Shown here one piece after another: positions 1 through 11,496 of a stretch of DNA of 64,000 nucleotides. The notes under the pieces were generated by a model. The model did not search any database. It was not told the DNA's origin and saw only the letters and a list, made by a program, of their open reading frames with translations. Position numbers and translations under genes: made by a program. Each line of letters opens with the position of its first letter. The stretch's first letter is position 1. The stretch spans positions 1,054,001-1,118,000 of the forward strand of contig JAKUHH010000177.1 in NCBI GenBank assembly GCA_022701365.1. The letters are read 5' to 3'. This stretch comes from Mycocentrospora acerina (taxonomy: Eukaryota > Ascomycota > Dothideomycetes > Pleosporales).

Positions 1-637
1 CGGCATGGCGCATCGACGACTCGTTGACGCGCGTGGAGAGACTCCCATACCCCGTGCCATAGCTCCCGCCAAAGGGCGACGAGAGCGAGGGCTCAATGTT
101 GAAGATGCTCTCGCCCCTCGCGCGGAAGCGCTGGTCGAAGCCGGCCAGCAGCTGCGTCTCCTCTGTTGCGCTCTGGTCTTCGTCGACGACGGCATTGTCC
201 GAGGTGCGCCTTCCCTCGGCCTGGAAGGCGTGGCGCAGGGCGGAGCGGTGGTCGGGGGCGTGGCTCGAGAGGCCGGCGCGCGGCAGGTCGGCGGTCTCGT
301 CGTCGGACTCGATGCGGAAGCTGGGGCGCACGGGGGTGATTTCGAAGAAGCCGGCGGCGCGCTGCCACGAGCTGGCAAAGTTGTTGATGCTGTTGACGCC
401 GCCGGCGTCGCCCAGGGCGCCAATCTGCTGGGTCAGCGAGAGTCTGCGCCGGCGCAAGGAGCCAAAGCGCGAGGGAGAGCCTCCGCCCTCGCCGTCGCTG
501 TCGCCATCGGCGCTGGGCCGGCGGTCGGGCGTGTCCCACTGGACGCGACTGCCCTGGCTGCCCGTGGAGCCGACGGAGCCACGGTGGACGCCGTCGTACT
601 GGTCCCAGGTCGAGGGCTGCTTGCCGTTGATGTTCAT
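1..637 (-). CDS. Vacuolar amino-acid transporter (AVT-like), N-terminal part, cut by left edge
   Basis: A minus-strand frame is open from an ATG at 637-635 to the left edge (212 codons, no stop), so only the N-terminus is present. The protein starts MNINGKQPSTWDQYDG and is hydrophilic, with Ser/Arg- and Asp/Glu-rich stretches. It carries a block like GGVNSINNFASSWQRAAGFF (about residues 79-98), then EITPVRPSF, and near the edge YGTGYGSLSTRVNESSMRHA. From memory, these blocks are typical of the cytosolic N-terminal extension of fungal Avt-family (AAAP) transporters, which move amino acids across the vacuolar membrane; the membrane helices would lie beyond the left edge. No intron is seen. It diverges from eRF1, with 965 bp of shared upstream DNA. 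The family call rests on these blocks only; a search with the 212 residues would settle it. Confidence 0.6.
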   Translation of the reverse strand, partial: MNINGKQPSTWDQYDGVHRGSVGSTGSQGSRVQWDTPDRRPSADGDSDGEGGGSPSRFGSLRRRRLSLTQQIGALGDAGGVNSINNFASSWQRAAGFFEITPVRPSFRIESDDETADLPRAGLSSHAPDHRSALRHAFQAEGRRTSDNAVVDEDQSATEETQLLAGFDQRFRARGESIFNIEPSLSSPFGGSYGTGYGSLSTRVNESSMRHA

Positions 638-1117
638 TGCGAGGAGTGGTGCGGCGCGCGCATTCACACGGGAGAGGCAGGCGTGTAGAGGGCAGACGGG
701 GCAGAGATAAGGGCAGAACGGGTGGAGACGTGATCTAAAACTCGTCCAGACGACCCATGCACGGTGCGGGAGCTACCTGAATCAATCGACGGCTCTGGCT
801 GCAGTGGCAACCGTCGGGAGCAGGCCTGGGCTTGGGGGACGCGCAAAACCAGCACGGCCGGCCGCGCCAGGGCCAAAACCGCCGACGACGGCCATGCAGT
901 GAGGCAGCTGGGACGCGGCCGTCGCGAGCAGGGCGCGCCCCGCATGTGTGCCGTCATCCAGCGCGAACACGGGCGGCCAGCACGACGAGGGTGCGCATGG
1001 AGCGTTGCTGGCGGCGGGCGGCGCTGAGTGGCTGCACAAGCGAGCGGGCCATTGTGTGCCTGGGGGGACTGGCGCTGACCGAGTGCTGGGTGCTGGGTGC
1101 TTGGGGCAGTTGGGCAT

Positions 1118-1227
1118 AGGCAGGCAGGCAGGCAGTCAGTCAGGCAGGTAGGCAGGTAGCCAGCCAGTCAGTCAGCCAGTCAGCCAGCCAGTCAGCCAGC
1201 CAGTCAGCCAGCCAGTCAGTCCAGCAG
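1118..1227. repeat. CAGN tetranucleotide repeat
   Basis: About 27 tetranucleotide units of the type CAGG, CAGT and CAGC. The 3' half is organised into a 12-nt higher-order unit (cagccagccagt). It lies about 380 bp upstream of the eRF1 start. Confidence 0.85.
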
Positions 1228-1243
1228 CGTGGGCAGAGGCTGG

Positions 1244-1300
1244 CAGCACTGCACTGCACTGCACTGCACCACACGGCATAGCACTGCACTGCACCGCACC
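1244..1300. repeat. CACTG pentanucleotide repeat
   Basis: Two clusters of gcact/gcacc pentamers separated by a short imperfect spacer, in the upstream region of eRF1. Confidence 0.8.
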
Positions 1301-1356
1301 ACACCGAGCATAGGCAGCCGGCGCGTGTGGTCAAGGAATATAAGCTGGCCCTCGTG

Positions 1357-1437
1357 CATACATGTACACACATATACATACACATACACATACACATACA
1401 CTTACACACACGTATACACATACACACACATACACAC
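1357..1437. repeat. CA/TA-rich microsatellite (ACATAC units)
   Basis: An imperfect tract of cacata and acac units about 170-245 bp upstream of the eRF1 ATG. It explains the low-complexity frames on both strands here. Confidence 0.85.
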
Positions 1438-1602
1438 CCCCATAGTCGCACCCTCTCTGCTGCACGTCGGCTGCGTGTCGCTTCCCACCTGCCCCTCGCC
1501 CCCAGCACGAAAATTTAGACCCCGCCCACGCCCACGCCCACGCCCTCGCCCCAAACACTCCTCGCACACCCTCCCGCCACCCCTCCCACCACAACCGCGG
1601 CC

Positions 1603-3322
1603 ATGTCGTCCAAGGAGCCCCAGCCCAACGACGCCGAGAAGAACATTGAGATCTGGAAGGTCAAGAAGCTGATCAAGCGTCTTGAAGCCGCCCGTGGCAA
1701 TGGCACCAGCATGATTTCGCTCATCATCCGTACGTGAGCCACCATTACTACCACCACTGTCACAACTACCACCGCCATCACTACTACCACCACCACCATC
1801 ACCACCACTTGCACACCTTGCCTGCCTACCCTCTATCCACGCCCCTACTCACCATGCACAGCGCCCAAGGACCAGGTCTCGCGCGCCGCCAAGATGTTGG
1901 CTGAAGAATTTGTACGTCTGTCCTCGAGTGAGCCCATTCCACAGCACAGCACAGCACAATTCAGTACAGTACTGTATAATACTGTATTATAATACTGTAT
2001 AATACCACACGACAACACCACCCATCACCACCCAACACCACCAAACACTACCCAACACACAAAACACTACACAATACAATACAACACAACACAATACAAC
2101 AAAACACCGCTAACACTACCTCCTCCCCCCAGGGCACTGCCTCCAACATCAAGTCCCGCGTCAACCGTCTCTCCGTCCTCTCCGCCATCACCTCGACCCA
2201 GCAGCGCCTCAAGCTCTACTCAAAGGTCCCGCCCAATGGCCTCGTCATCTACTGTGGTGAAATCATCACCTCCGAGGGCAAGGAGCGCAAGATCAACATC
2301 GACTTTGAGCCCTTCAAGCCCATCAACACCTCGCTGTACCTCTGCGACAACAAGTTCCACACAGAGGCCCTGAGTGAGCTGCTCGAGTCGGACCAGAAGT
2401 TTGGCTTCATCATCATGGACGGAAACGGTGCCCTGTTCGGCACCCTCTCGGGAAACACCCGTGAGATTGTTCACAAGTGAGTGTGCCACTGCACACGCCT
2501 CGACCTCTCCCTTTTCTAAACTGCTGCAGGTTCTCCGTCGATCTGCCCAAGAAGCACGGCCGTGGTGGTCAATCCGCCCTGCGTTTCGCCCGTCTGCGTG
2601 AGGAGAAGCGCCACAACTACGTCCGCAAGGTCGCCGAACTCGCTGTCCAAAACTTCATCACCGCCGACAAGGTCAACGTCGCCGGCATCATTCTGGCCGG
2701 TTCCGCCGACTTCAAAAACGACCTGAACCAGTCTGACCTGTTTGACAACCGTCTGCAGTCAAAGGTCATCAAGGTCGTCGACGTCTCGTACGGAGGCGAG
2801 AACGGCTTCAACCAGGCCATTGAACTGTCGGGAGAGACGCTCAGCAACGTCAAGTTTATCCAGGAGAAGAAGCTCATCAACGAGTACTTTGACCACATTT
2901 CAAAGGACTCGGGCAAGGTCTGCTACGGTGTCGAGGATACCCTCAAGGCTCTCGAGGCCGGTGCTGCCGAGACGCTCATTGTTTTTGAGAACCTCGAAAT
3001 CACTCGCTGGGTGCTCAAGGACTCTGCCGGCGCTGAGATTATTCTTCACACCAACAAGGCCCAAGAGGCTGACCGAAGCCTCTTCATGGACAAGGAGACT
3101 GGCCAGGAAATGGACATTGTCGATCAGTCGTCCATGCTCGAGTGGCTGGCCGAAAAGTACCGTGACTTTGGCGCTACACTCGAGTTTGTGTCTGACCGAT
3201 CCTCCGAAGGCAACCAGTTCGTCAAGGGCTTTGGTGGTATCGGTGCCATTCTCCGCTACGCACTCAACTTTGAGCAACTCGCCGATTTCTCAGACGACGA
3301 AGACGAATTCTACGATGATTGA
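1603..3322 (+). CDS. SUP45: Eukaryotic peptide chain release factor subunit 1 (eRF1)
   Basis: Class I release factor: recognises all three stop codons in the ribosomal A site and triggers peptide release together with eRF3. Spliced from four exons, 1603-1729, 1862-1911, 2133-2476 and 2530-3322, giving 437 aa, the usual length of the family. Visible hallmarks are GTS (34-36), NIKS (64-67) and YLCDNKF (128-134, the YxCxxxF motif) for stop-codon reading, then KKHGRGGQ with the catalytic GGQ at 186-188. The acidic tail ends DDEDEFYDD, as is common for eRF3-binding eRF1 C-termini. The exon joins restore the codons around each motif exactly. Introns 1 (132 nt) and 2 (221 nt) are long for this window and filled with CAC/TAC- and ACACAACA-type simple sequence; intron 3 is 53 nt. 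Confidence 0.98.
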
Positions 3323-4112
3323 CGGTTGTGCGCCCTCGCTGACCGCGAGGCAGAGGCCCCACTCCACGCGTCGAGTGATGGGACGTCCGCTGCCCGCGTA
3401 CATGGTCAAAGTGACGCGTCCAGGATGAATGCAGGAGCAGTCGAAGCAACGACGCTTCGCCTCTCCAGATTGTAGATGAGGCAAGGGAGTGCTTATGGAG
3501 GGGTTTGCCTGGTAAGCCGCTTGAACCTACGGGTTAAAACTTTAAAAAAAATTTAAAGAAGAATCTAATTTCCCTTTGTAGGCTGATGACGTACCCATTC
3601 TTATCACGACCCACTCTCACTTCATTGGAGAGGCAGCAGTTTCTTTGAACAAGATATCCTTCCGAGGACCGTTCTGGGAAGCAATATTTCGAATGCAGTC
3701 ATGAAATGCAATTAGTGGGATAGGAAAGAGTAACTACCGATAATCATCTACTTTGCAAGTTCTTCAAATGGCAATTCTAGGGAGGAATGAGAGGCAAATT
3801 GATCTATTGTGTACCCGCTGGCCAGTCTGTCGTTGAAATCTAGCCAATTTAAAATTGCGTTTCGAGTCAATCCAGTTTCAACGTGCCATTATGACGTTTG
3901 TGTATTATCTGATCAAAAAATAAGCCCTGGTTCAACAGAGGCCAGGCCTGTCATCTTGCACCCTCGAGGTCCCGAAACCCACTACTGTGTGCGGTTTGAT
4001 ACGTTCTGTGAATGATCCCGAAGTAGTGGCCGATGCCGCTCTTACCTCCCGACTCGAATGAACCCTTGCTCGCATTCCTATCCAAAGTCACTTGACCCAC
4101 ACAAAACACAAA
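3323..4112. other. Intergenic, eRF1 / prephenate dehydratase
   Basis: Tandem-gene spacer holding the eRF1 3' end and the PHA2 upstream region. There is an A/T run near 3540-3570. I see no gene or RNA in it. Confidence 0.6.
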
Positions 4113-5330
4113 ATGACAGAAGAAAAGAAGCCTGTTGTCGCCTTTTTGGGGCCAGAAGCAAGTTATACGCATCAGGTGAGTTTGGCTTTTTAACATTAGT
4201 CTATTCTCAACCCTGTCGTTGTCGTTGTTGTCGTTGTTGTTATTGTTGTTGCAAATGCTTCCTCGTCGTCTCACATCTCACAGGCGACATTGAATGTTTT
4301 CCCAACTACGTCATACACACTTGCCCCCCAAACCACCATTGAAGATGTCTTTGCCGCAGTCCAAACCGGCGATGCGCATCGTGGTGTTGTTCCCTTTGAA
4401 AACAGCAGCAATGGCTCTGTAGTTTTCACCCTGGACCTGTTTGCCAATCTGAATGGAAAGTATCCCGATATTCTTGTCTGCGGGGAGAGCTATGTGACTG
4501 TGCGGCACTGTCTCCTTGGCTTTACGGACTCTTCAACCGGTGAGAAATATGCTGGAAAAAATGGAGGCGAAGAGCAAGAGCATGATGTAGGTGTAGACGG
4601 CAACCTGGGAGTCCTCGGCGGGACATCCTCTCCAGCAACAGCAACGACAACAACGACAACAACGTCAAAAATCCCGGCCACCCCCATCTCAGACCCCTCG
4701 CGCATCAAGAAACTCTATTCCCACCCGCAAGCCTGGGGCCAGTGCAAAGTCTTCCTTTCCACGTACCTCAAGCACGCCGAACGCCACGACGTATCCTCGA
4801 CGTCCCGCGCCGCCGAACTCGTCGCACAGGACAAATCAGGCGAATCAGCAGCCATTTCCAGCATCACGGCAGCATCCGTCTTCCACCTCGACGTTCTCGC
4901 CAAGGGGATTGAAGACCGCGAAGGAAACTGCACGCGGTTCCTTGTCATTCAAAAGGGGCCTGGTTCTTCTTCTTCTTCTCCCTCCTCTTCGCCTGCACAA
5001 AGCATCACCACTATCAACAATAACAACAGTGATGACAACAACAAAAACAACAAAAAACCATACAAAACCCTCCTCTCCTTCACAATCTCTCACTCCTCCC
5101 CCGGCGCACTCGCACACTCGCTCTCCGCCCTCGCCAACCACGGCCTGAACCTCACTAGCATCAACACCCGGCCCAGCGGCGTGGAAAACTGGAACTACAT
5201 CTTCTTTGTCGAACTGCGGGGCCGTAAGGAAGATGGCGATGATGAGGGGGCTGTCAATCGCGCGTTGAGAGAGCTGGGTAGCGTGTGTAGGGGGTATAGG
5301 TGGTTGGGGAGTTGGGAGAGTGGGATATAG
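4113..5330 (+). CDS. PHA2: Prephenate dehydratase
   Basis: Converts prephenate to phenylpyruvate, the committed step of phenylalanine synthesis in the cytosol. Two exons, 4113-4175 and 4284-5330 (intron 4176-4283), give 369 aa. The first exon encodes MTEEKKPVVAFLGPEASYTH, whose FLGPEASYTH is the family's N-terminal signature; GVVPFENSSNGSV follows at the start of exon 2. The C-terminal ACT regulatory domain (about residues 280-365) contains LLSFTISHSSPGALAHSLSA and LTSINTRPS, the position of the phenylalanine-binding ESRP-like motif. Two low-complexity insertions are unusual: an acidic, Gly- and Thr-rich stretch about residues 148-210 inside the catalytic domain, and a Ser- then Asn/Lys-rich linker just before the ACT domain. 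Both keep the frame and derive from simple-sequence DNA. Confidence 0.95.
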
Positions 5331-5365
5331 AAAGTTGTGTGTTTGTGTGTGTGTTTATGTGCATC

Positions 5366-5456
5366 GGAGAGGAGAGGAGAGGAGAGGAGAGTCGTTTGCA
5401 TTCATGTAGTGTGTGTAGTGTAGTGTAGTGTAGTGTAGTGTAGTGTAGTGTGTAGT
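5366..5456. repeat. Adjacent GGAGA and TGTAG pentanucleotide repeats
   Basis: About five GGAGA units (5366-5392) are followed after a short spacer by about nine TGTAG-type units (5405-5456), within the presumed 3' UTR of PHA2. Confidence 0.85.
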
Positions 5457-5815
5457 AAGTATGACATGCCTTTGACATGGCAAGGTATTGAAGAACCACA
5501 CCACCACCACCACAAACGCACAGACTGTGGAAAGAAAGAAAGAAAGAAACAAACGGAGAAGATGGAAGAAAAAAGGTATGAGTAGAATTACATGCATTTC
5601 TTTGAGGGGGAAAATGTCGGAATCAAGAATAGATTTTTTTTTAAATCCATTTTGTTCTTGTTCTTATTTATCTATCTCACTCACTTCCTTTCTACCTCTC
5701 TACATACACACCATCCATACCTTGCATAATCAACACAACATAACTGAAAAAGTTGAAAAAATTAAATATCTAAAGACGAGTACAGTAAATTAGAGAAAGG
5801 AAGGAAGGTCAACAT

Positions 5816-5855
5816 CACAACACAACACAACACAACACAACACAACACAACACAA
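5816..5855. repeat. CACAA pentanucleotide repeat
   Basis: About eight near-perfect cacaa units in the convergent intergenic region. Confidence 0.85.
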
Positions 5856-6104
5856 ACTCCCTTTTTTTCTCTCTCAAAAGATGATTCATTATGTTTTTAA
5901 AAAAAAACATTAAAACTTGGTATACCTACCTACCCTTTCTACCTGATCAAAATATTGAAAAATTGAAAAAAAAATTGCATACGCCTTGTTCTAGTTCTCA
6001 TCATTCTCATTCTTGTCTTGGTTTACGCTGATGCACTTGCACTTCCCGTCTCCAGTGCTATAGAGAGAAAGGGAAAAAAGGTCAAGTCAAGTATGAAGAA
6101 TGAT

Positions 6105-6173
6105 TAATCAATCAATCAATCAATCAATCAAGCCACAATGACGACGACGACGACGACGACGACAACGACGACA
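6105..6173. repeat. AATC and ACG microsatellites
   Basis: About seven aatc tetramers (6105-6131), then about eleven acg trimers (6138-6173), downstream of the myosin stop codon. Confidence 0.85.
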
Positions 6174-6440
6174 TGCTGTTGTTGTCAACTACCTATCAAG
6201 TGCGCAAGCAAGCAAGCAAAAACAAACAAACAAACAAGCAAAGGCAATGGTTCTAAATTAAAAAGGAGAAGAAGAAGAAGAAAAAGGAGAAAGATTTCTT
6301 GTTTCCCCAAAATCATCAACATCATCGTCATCACCATCATCATCATCAACATCAACCATCATAATCCGCCTCCACACACACACTCAAAAAACAAAAAAAG
6401 GAGCGCCAAAGCCAATTAAACAAAAAACGTCTAAAAACTA

Positions 6441-9400
6441 CTATGCCTCCTCCATAATGGGCTCTGTTCCGTTGATGCCGTTGCCATTGCTGTTGCCATT
6501 GCCATTGCTATCGCCGTTGGTGTGCTCAAAATCCATCTTCTCCTGCTGCGCAATCGCTTGTTGCGACACAATTTCTGCAAGGCGCTTGAGCCGGGGGGTT
6601 TGCAGCCCTGTCATCGAGTTAGCAATCATTCATACATGCATGTTGTGCAAAGACAAGACGTTGCAGGACTTACAAGATGGCGTGTACGTCTCCAACGCTG
6701 TAATCACCCTGGGCTCCGCAATCTCGTACGGGCCAGAGTCCTCCATGTCGACGGCTGTGAGGAGCAACACATCGCTCTTCTCCGTGACCCTGCTTGCAAC
6801 CGCCTTCATAATCTCGCCGTTGATCGGCTGCTCGTAATCGGCGACCAGGTACTGGTTGAGAAGCTTCTGGATCTGGTTGGGCGACAACATCCAGCAAATG
6901 TCCTGAATAATTTCAATGTCGTTGAGAGTAGCCTTCTTAAGCTGGAGGAGCTTGGTGGCCTGCATCAGGTGCTCGAGCTGCAGTGTGCCTTCGGGCATGT
7001 CGTGCGATTTGCACCACTCTTCAATGCGCGTAATGTTGTAGTTGATTTGAAGACCACGCTTCCAGGACAGGAAGTTACGACGCATGAGCAGGTCGTTGAA
7101 GGCAGTGACGCCGACAAGACGGAGCAACTCGGTCACACACTGGGTGATGATAGAGTCCTCGAGGTAAAAGGCCTTCATGGCCTTGTAAACGCTGTTGAGC
7201 AGGCTGAGAAGGTTGTCCATGCTGTAAGCGGGGGTGTTGCTACCCTGAAGCAACTTGCCGAGGAAACGGTTGCTCTCGTTGGTAACGAATCCAGGCAGAG
7301 ACTGCGATTCGATAATGGCAGGAATGATCATCTTGTGCAGCTTCTTCTTGAGCACCTTCATCCAGGTGTGGTAGATGTTGAACTCAAGACTTTCCAAGTC
7401 ATGCTTGACAATCTCCAACAATCTGTCGTACTCATAGTTGTCCGTCTTTTGCTGCTCATACCAGTCCTCGGCAAGGAAGACAAACGACAACATCTCGTGG
7501 ACGTTTGAAAGCCAGAATGCACCTGGGTTGATGGCATCATCGCTGTCGTGTTGCATGACCTCTTGCTGGATGGACTGCATGACATTGGCGAGGAAACGCT
7601 CAGATTCCTTGACAAACCCGTTGTTCCACATCTCGGAGGTGACGAGGTTGATGAGGTAGGCGGGGAAAAGAACCTCCTTGTCAGTTGGTGGAGGTGTAGT
7701 GGTAGGCGCAGGGATCTTGAGATTCTTGATAAGGCCCAATGTGACCTCATCGTTGAGCAAGTCCTCGTCAGCGAGAATGTTCTCAAGCTCATGCTCGACG
7801 TTATCGAGCTGGTTGAATGTGGAGCCAGACAAGTTTTGTCGGTGAATAGTAGAACCAACGGCCATCGAGACAGGTCGTGGGCTGTAAGTCACGCTGAAGC
7901 GATCCAAATCGCGAGTATCCGGGCCAGCACTTCGTCTCTTTGGCTTCTTTGAAGCGACAAGATTGATCAAACTGCTTGCTGCAATCGGGGGGTGACCATT
8001 GGCCAGCTCAGTGATGGGTCCAGAGCGCTTCATCAGCTCAACCTGCTCTTGCAGATCGGCGAGTTGCTGTCGGAGCGACATCTTCTCGGTTTCGGTGACA
8101 TTGCTCCTCCTCTTGGACGACTCGAGATCGTCGGTGGTTTGCTGAAGCGAAGCGCGTAGCTGCCTCTCCTCTTCTTGCAGGTGTCGCATCTTCGCGGTGC
8201 TCTCGTCGTAATTTGCTTGCAGCTTCTTGTACTCGTCTTCCATTTGGCTCAACTTGGCAGCAGTAATACCGGCCTGATTGGCTTCGACTTGCAGCTCCTT
8301 CTGTCGGTTCTCGAGGGCACGGCTCCTTTCCTTGTAAGACTTGATTTGCCCCTCGTAGTTCTCGACCTGGTACTTGAGAGTCTTGTTCTGCTCCTTCATT
8401 GTACCAAGAGTCTGTGTAAGCTCAACAACCTTGTTCTCCAACTTGTAAGAAATGTTCTTGAGGTCGCGAGCTTCAGCGCGGAGACCCTTGTATTCGCGGC
8501 GGGCAAGCTTTCCTCTCCAAAGCGCCTGGATAATGACAATCTTCTTCCTGTATTCTCTCCAGCCCTTGAGCGACCTTTGTGACCGCCAAGTTCGCTGAAT
8601 GATACGAGCAGCGTTACCAAGCCTGGTGTCCAAAATGTTTTTTCGGCAGAGGAAACCCTTGGCAGCGGCCTGGAATTTGATGACCGAGTTCCTGACCACG
8701 GCAAACCTTTTCCTGTCCTTTGAGCCACGCCACACTCGCTGAATGGTCGTCGCCGCCTTGACTTGCCTTGCCTCCTCAGTACGCTCCCTGGTCATGTAAC
8801 CTCTTGCCAACGATTGCACAGAGATGATAGCCTCGCGCATCTCCAAGTAAACGCGGCGGTAGTACTTGGCTCGGAGGTTCTTCTGAATCATGACAGCAGC
8901 GTCGTGAAGCCTGGCTGTACGCTTGTTCTCGAGGAACGCAAGCATACCAGCACGGAAGAAAATCTTAGTCAGACCCATCTGGTACTTGTCGGTGCCGTCG
9001 TTCTTGCCGGTGCCCAAAGCCATCTTCAAGATTGCCGTGGCCATGTTTCGGATCTCAGGTGTCCAGTTGGAAGATGCTACCAACATGTAGTATCGCATAG
9101 CAAATTCCTCATATGTCCACCTCGTTGGGTATCCAGCGCAACTGATTCGAACAGTCTCGAGAACACCACAAGCTCGCAATTGACTCAGAACCATGGGTCC
9201 GTCGAATTGCCAGGCAGCCTTGGCTTCGTTTGGCTTGATGCAACGAATGTAGTGAACGTCGGTCCCGTTGATTGTCTGCATGAGCTCGATGAGAGACGAT
9301 TTGAAGATACCACCAAGGGTTGGTTTCCTGTTCACTGCTATCCTCCGGCCAGCAGATAGGGTGGCTCCAGCCTTCGATGTAGCGTTGCTGGCAGTCTCCT

Positions 9401-11496
9401 TCTCTCGGATCTGAGCAGCGACGTCCAGAACCTCGGTCAAGAACTTATTGCTCGAGGCCTTGAGTACTTCCATGTGCTCGTCAGGGACAGTATCTCTGTT
9501 CTTCTCGATGAAGCCATCAGACTCGTAGGTAACGTCAATCGCGTAATGGCATACGGTGAAGGCAGACTTTCCGAATCGGGGCTTCTTGTAAAACTTGTGC
9601 TTGTCGCCAGAGTAGTTGTGGTGTAACTTGGTCACAAACTGCTCATCAGAACCCATGGGGAGACGCGACTCTTCGTCGAGCAGAGACAGGATACCGAGCT
9701 TGCCCTCAATGAGGTCGATACACGGTTGGTTATCCGCAAAGTCGATGAATGTCCAGTCAATCTGCTCTCGCATGTACTCCTCTTGTTCGAGTTTGAAGAC
9801 GTGCGCATTGAACTCTTGCTGCAACTTCTCGTTGGCGTAGTTGATACAAAACTGCTCAAAGGAGTTCTTTGCGAAATGCTCGAATCCGTAGATATCCAGC
9901 ACACCAATAAACGAGCGAGCTTGTGCGATGACCTCATCTGTGGCCAGACTCTCGTTTGTGCGCTCGACCAGCCAGTCGAACAAGCTCGAATAGATGAACT
10001 TGGCAACGGAATCTCGCACAACAACAGCCTGTTGTTGGGTCAAGTTGGAAACAATCTTCTCTCCTCGCGTGATGAGCTGCTTCTTCACAATCCACTTGGC
10101 GAAGTTGTTGGCATCTATACCCAGCAGACGACAGGCTTTGACCAGAGATGGCTCATCTGGGGACAGATTCGAGTCTGTGCGGGTCGCAGTGATTTTGACA
10201 TCTCCCATGTGCAAAAGAGCTCCGAGAAGACGCCAGATGCCAGACTGTGTTTCTGCCGGAACTCCAATCTTGGTCAAAGACTCCCTTGTTGCGTTGAACT
10301 CGGCCTTGTCATCCATTCCGTCAATGATAGGTGCGCTTCCCTGGTTGAGGTAGCTGAACTCCTCCACAGGCTTCAGCGACAGTTCTTCGCGCTCAGCATC
10401 TGAAGCTCCCGCAACCAACTGGTAGAAGACGTGGTAATTCCGCTCCTTAAGCGGTTGGAATACTAGTCTTGACCGTTCCAGCAGGTATGTCCTGATCTTT
10501 GCTCCGATGATGTCCGTCTGTTTGTTGAACATGATCTCGATGTATTTACCGAAACGGGACGAGTTGTCGTTACGGGTGGTTTTGGCGTTACCAAAGGCCT
10601 CCATGATGGGGTTGGTAGCGAGAATCTGCTCCTCTGTCTCACTCATGGCGTCGGCCTTGCCTCTCCGCTTGCCCGGGTTGTCCGGGGACTCTCGTGTCGC
10701 AAAATATCGCATGATGTATTTGGCGCTGACCGTCTTTCCGGCTCCGGACTCTCCAGAGACGACTATGGTCTGGTTCTTCTGGTCGCGTAACATGTCGCTG
10801 AAATGTGTCAGTGTCTAACCAAGAGAATGCCTGCACCTCCAGTGAAATGCTGGATACGAATGCAGTTCTGAGTGAGGGCGGAACGAAACGGGTATGCTTA
10901 CGCAAAGGCTTCTTCAGCAATAGCGAACAGATGCGGCGCGCCATATGATCTCTGCTTGCCGGCGTATACCTGCACCATGCCTGGTACATACAGCGAGTCG
11001 ACACGCGCAAAGGGATTTGTTGCAATCAGAACGATGCCCGAATATGTGTAGATCTCCTTCTGCAGATAGCGCAGCTTGATGGCCTGGAGCACTGTGCAAC
11101 TCGTCAGCATGTTTTGTCCGTGTCCACATGCATGTGGAGGTGTGCGTACCAGCCGGCTCATTCAAGTGAGACAGGTTGGTGAGATCGTCGCTGGCCTCGA
11201 GCATGGCCGGGTTCATCAGTGGGGGCAGATTGGGGTCGTTGCCCGTCTGGATGGCGACGACGGTGGTCACAACGGTCTTGGTCTGCGTGGAACAAGTCGT
11301 CAGCGTGTCTCTTCCAAAGCGATCCTCTCTCTCTCCTCCGCCCTCTCTGGTGGCTGCATACCTCGCCGTTCTCGAGGCGGAACACCATTGTCACCTTCTC
11401 CCCCTCGATCTGCTTGTCGACCACCTCCGAGGCCACCCAGCCCTCGGTCGTGTCTGGCTGCCATGCCCGCGTGCCAATATCGTAGATGTGAGCCAT
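6441..11496 (-). CDS. MYO2: Class V unconventional myosin heavy chain
   Basis: Actin-based cargo motor for vesicle and organelle transport toward sites of polarised growth. Five exons on the minus strand, 11496-11362, 11282-11150, 11091-10902, 10797-6674 and 6607-6441, give 1582 aa, close to yeast Myo2. Order of domains: SH3-like N-terminus (MAHIYDIGTRAWQPD); motor with P-loop GESGAGKT (about 168-175), switch I NDNSSRFGKY and switch II DIYGFEHF; six IQ motifs (for example MIQKNLRAKYYRR, TIQRVWRGSKDRKRF, IIQALWRGKLARR); a coiled coil; and a C-terminal DIL cargo-binding domain (IEEWCKSHDMPEG... DICWMLSPNQIQKLL). All three 5' introns split conserved motor-domain sequence and join cleanly; the third joins EEAFA to DMLRDQ just before the P-loop. 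The last exon adds TPSWLQTPRLKRLAEIV and a short Asn/Gly-rich tail (NGDSNGNGNSNGNG) ending EPIMEEA. Confidence 0.97.

Larger units (their letters stand above)
638..1602. other. Divergent intergenic region, transporter / eRF1
   Basis: This is the shared upstream DNA of the transporter (-) and eRF1 (+). It holds three repeat blocks listed separately and, at about 1524-1553, a run of CCCACG-type hexamers close to the eRF1 start. Several short overlapping frames exist on both strands, but they come from the repeats and look like no protein. Confidence 0.7.
5331..6440. other. Convergent intergenic region, PHA2 / myosin V
   Basis: 3' flanks of two convergent genes, dense in microsatellites: GGAGA, TGTAG, CACAA, AATC and ACG tracts, the longest listed separately. 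Frames of about 80-100 codons here are translations of the repeats. I see no gene. Confidence 0.7.

Noticed and set aside
5..710. Plus-strand frames of 227 and 204 codons at the left edge
   Set aside because: They lie antisense to the open minus-strand transporter frame, which matches a protein family; these are GC-rich shadow frames.
6522..7508. 328-codon plus-strand frame
   Set aside because: Entirely antisense to the myosin V DIL-domain exon; no independent motif.
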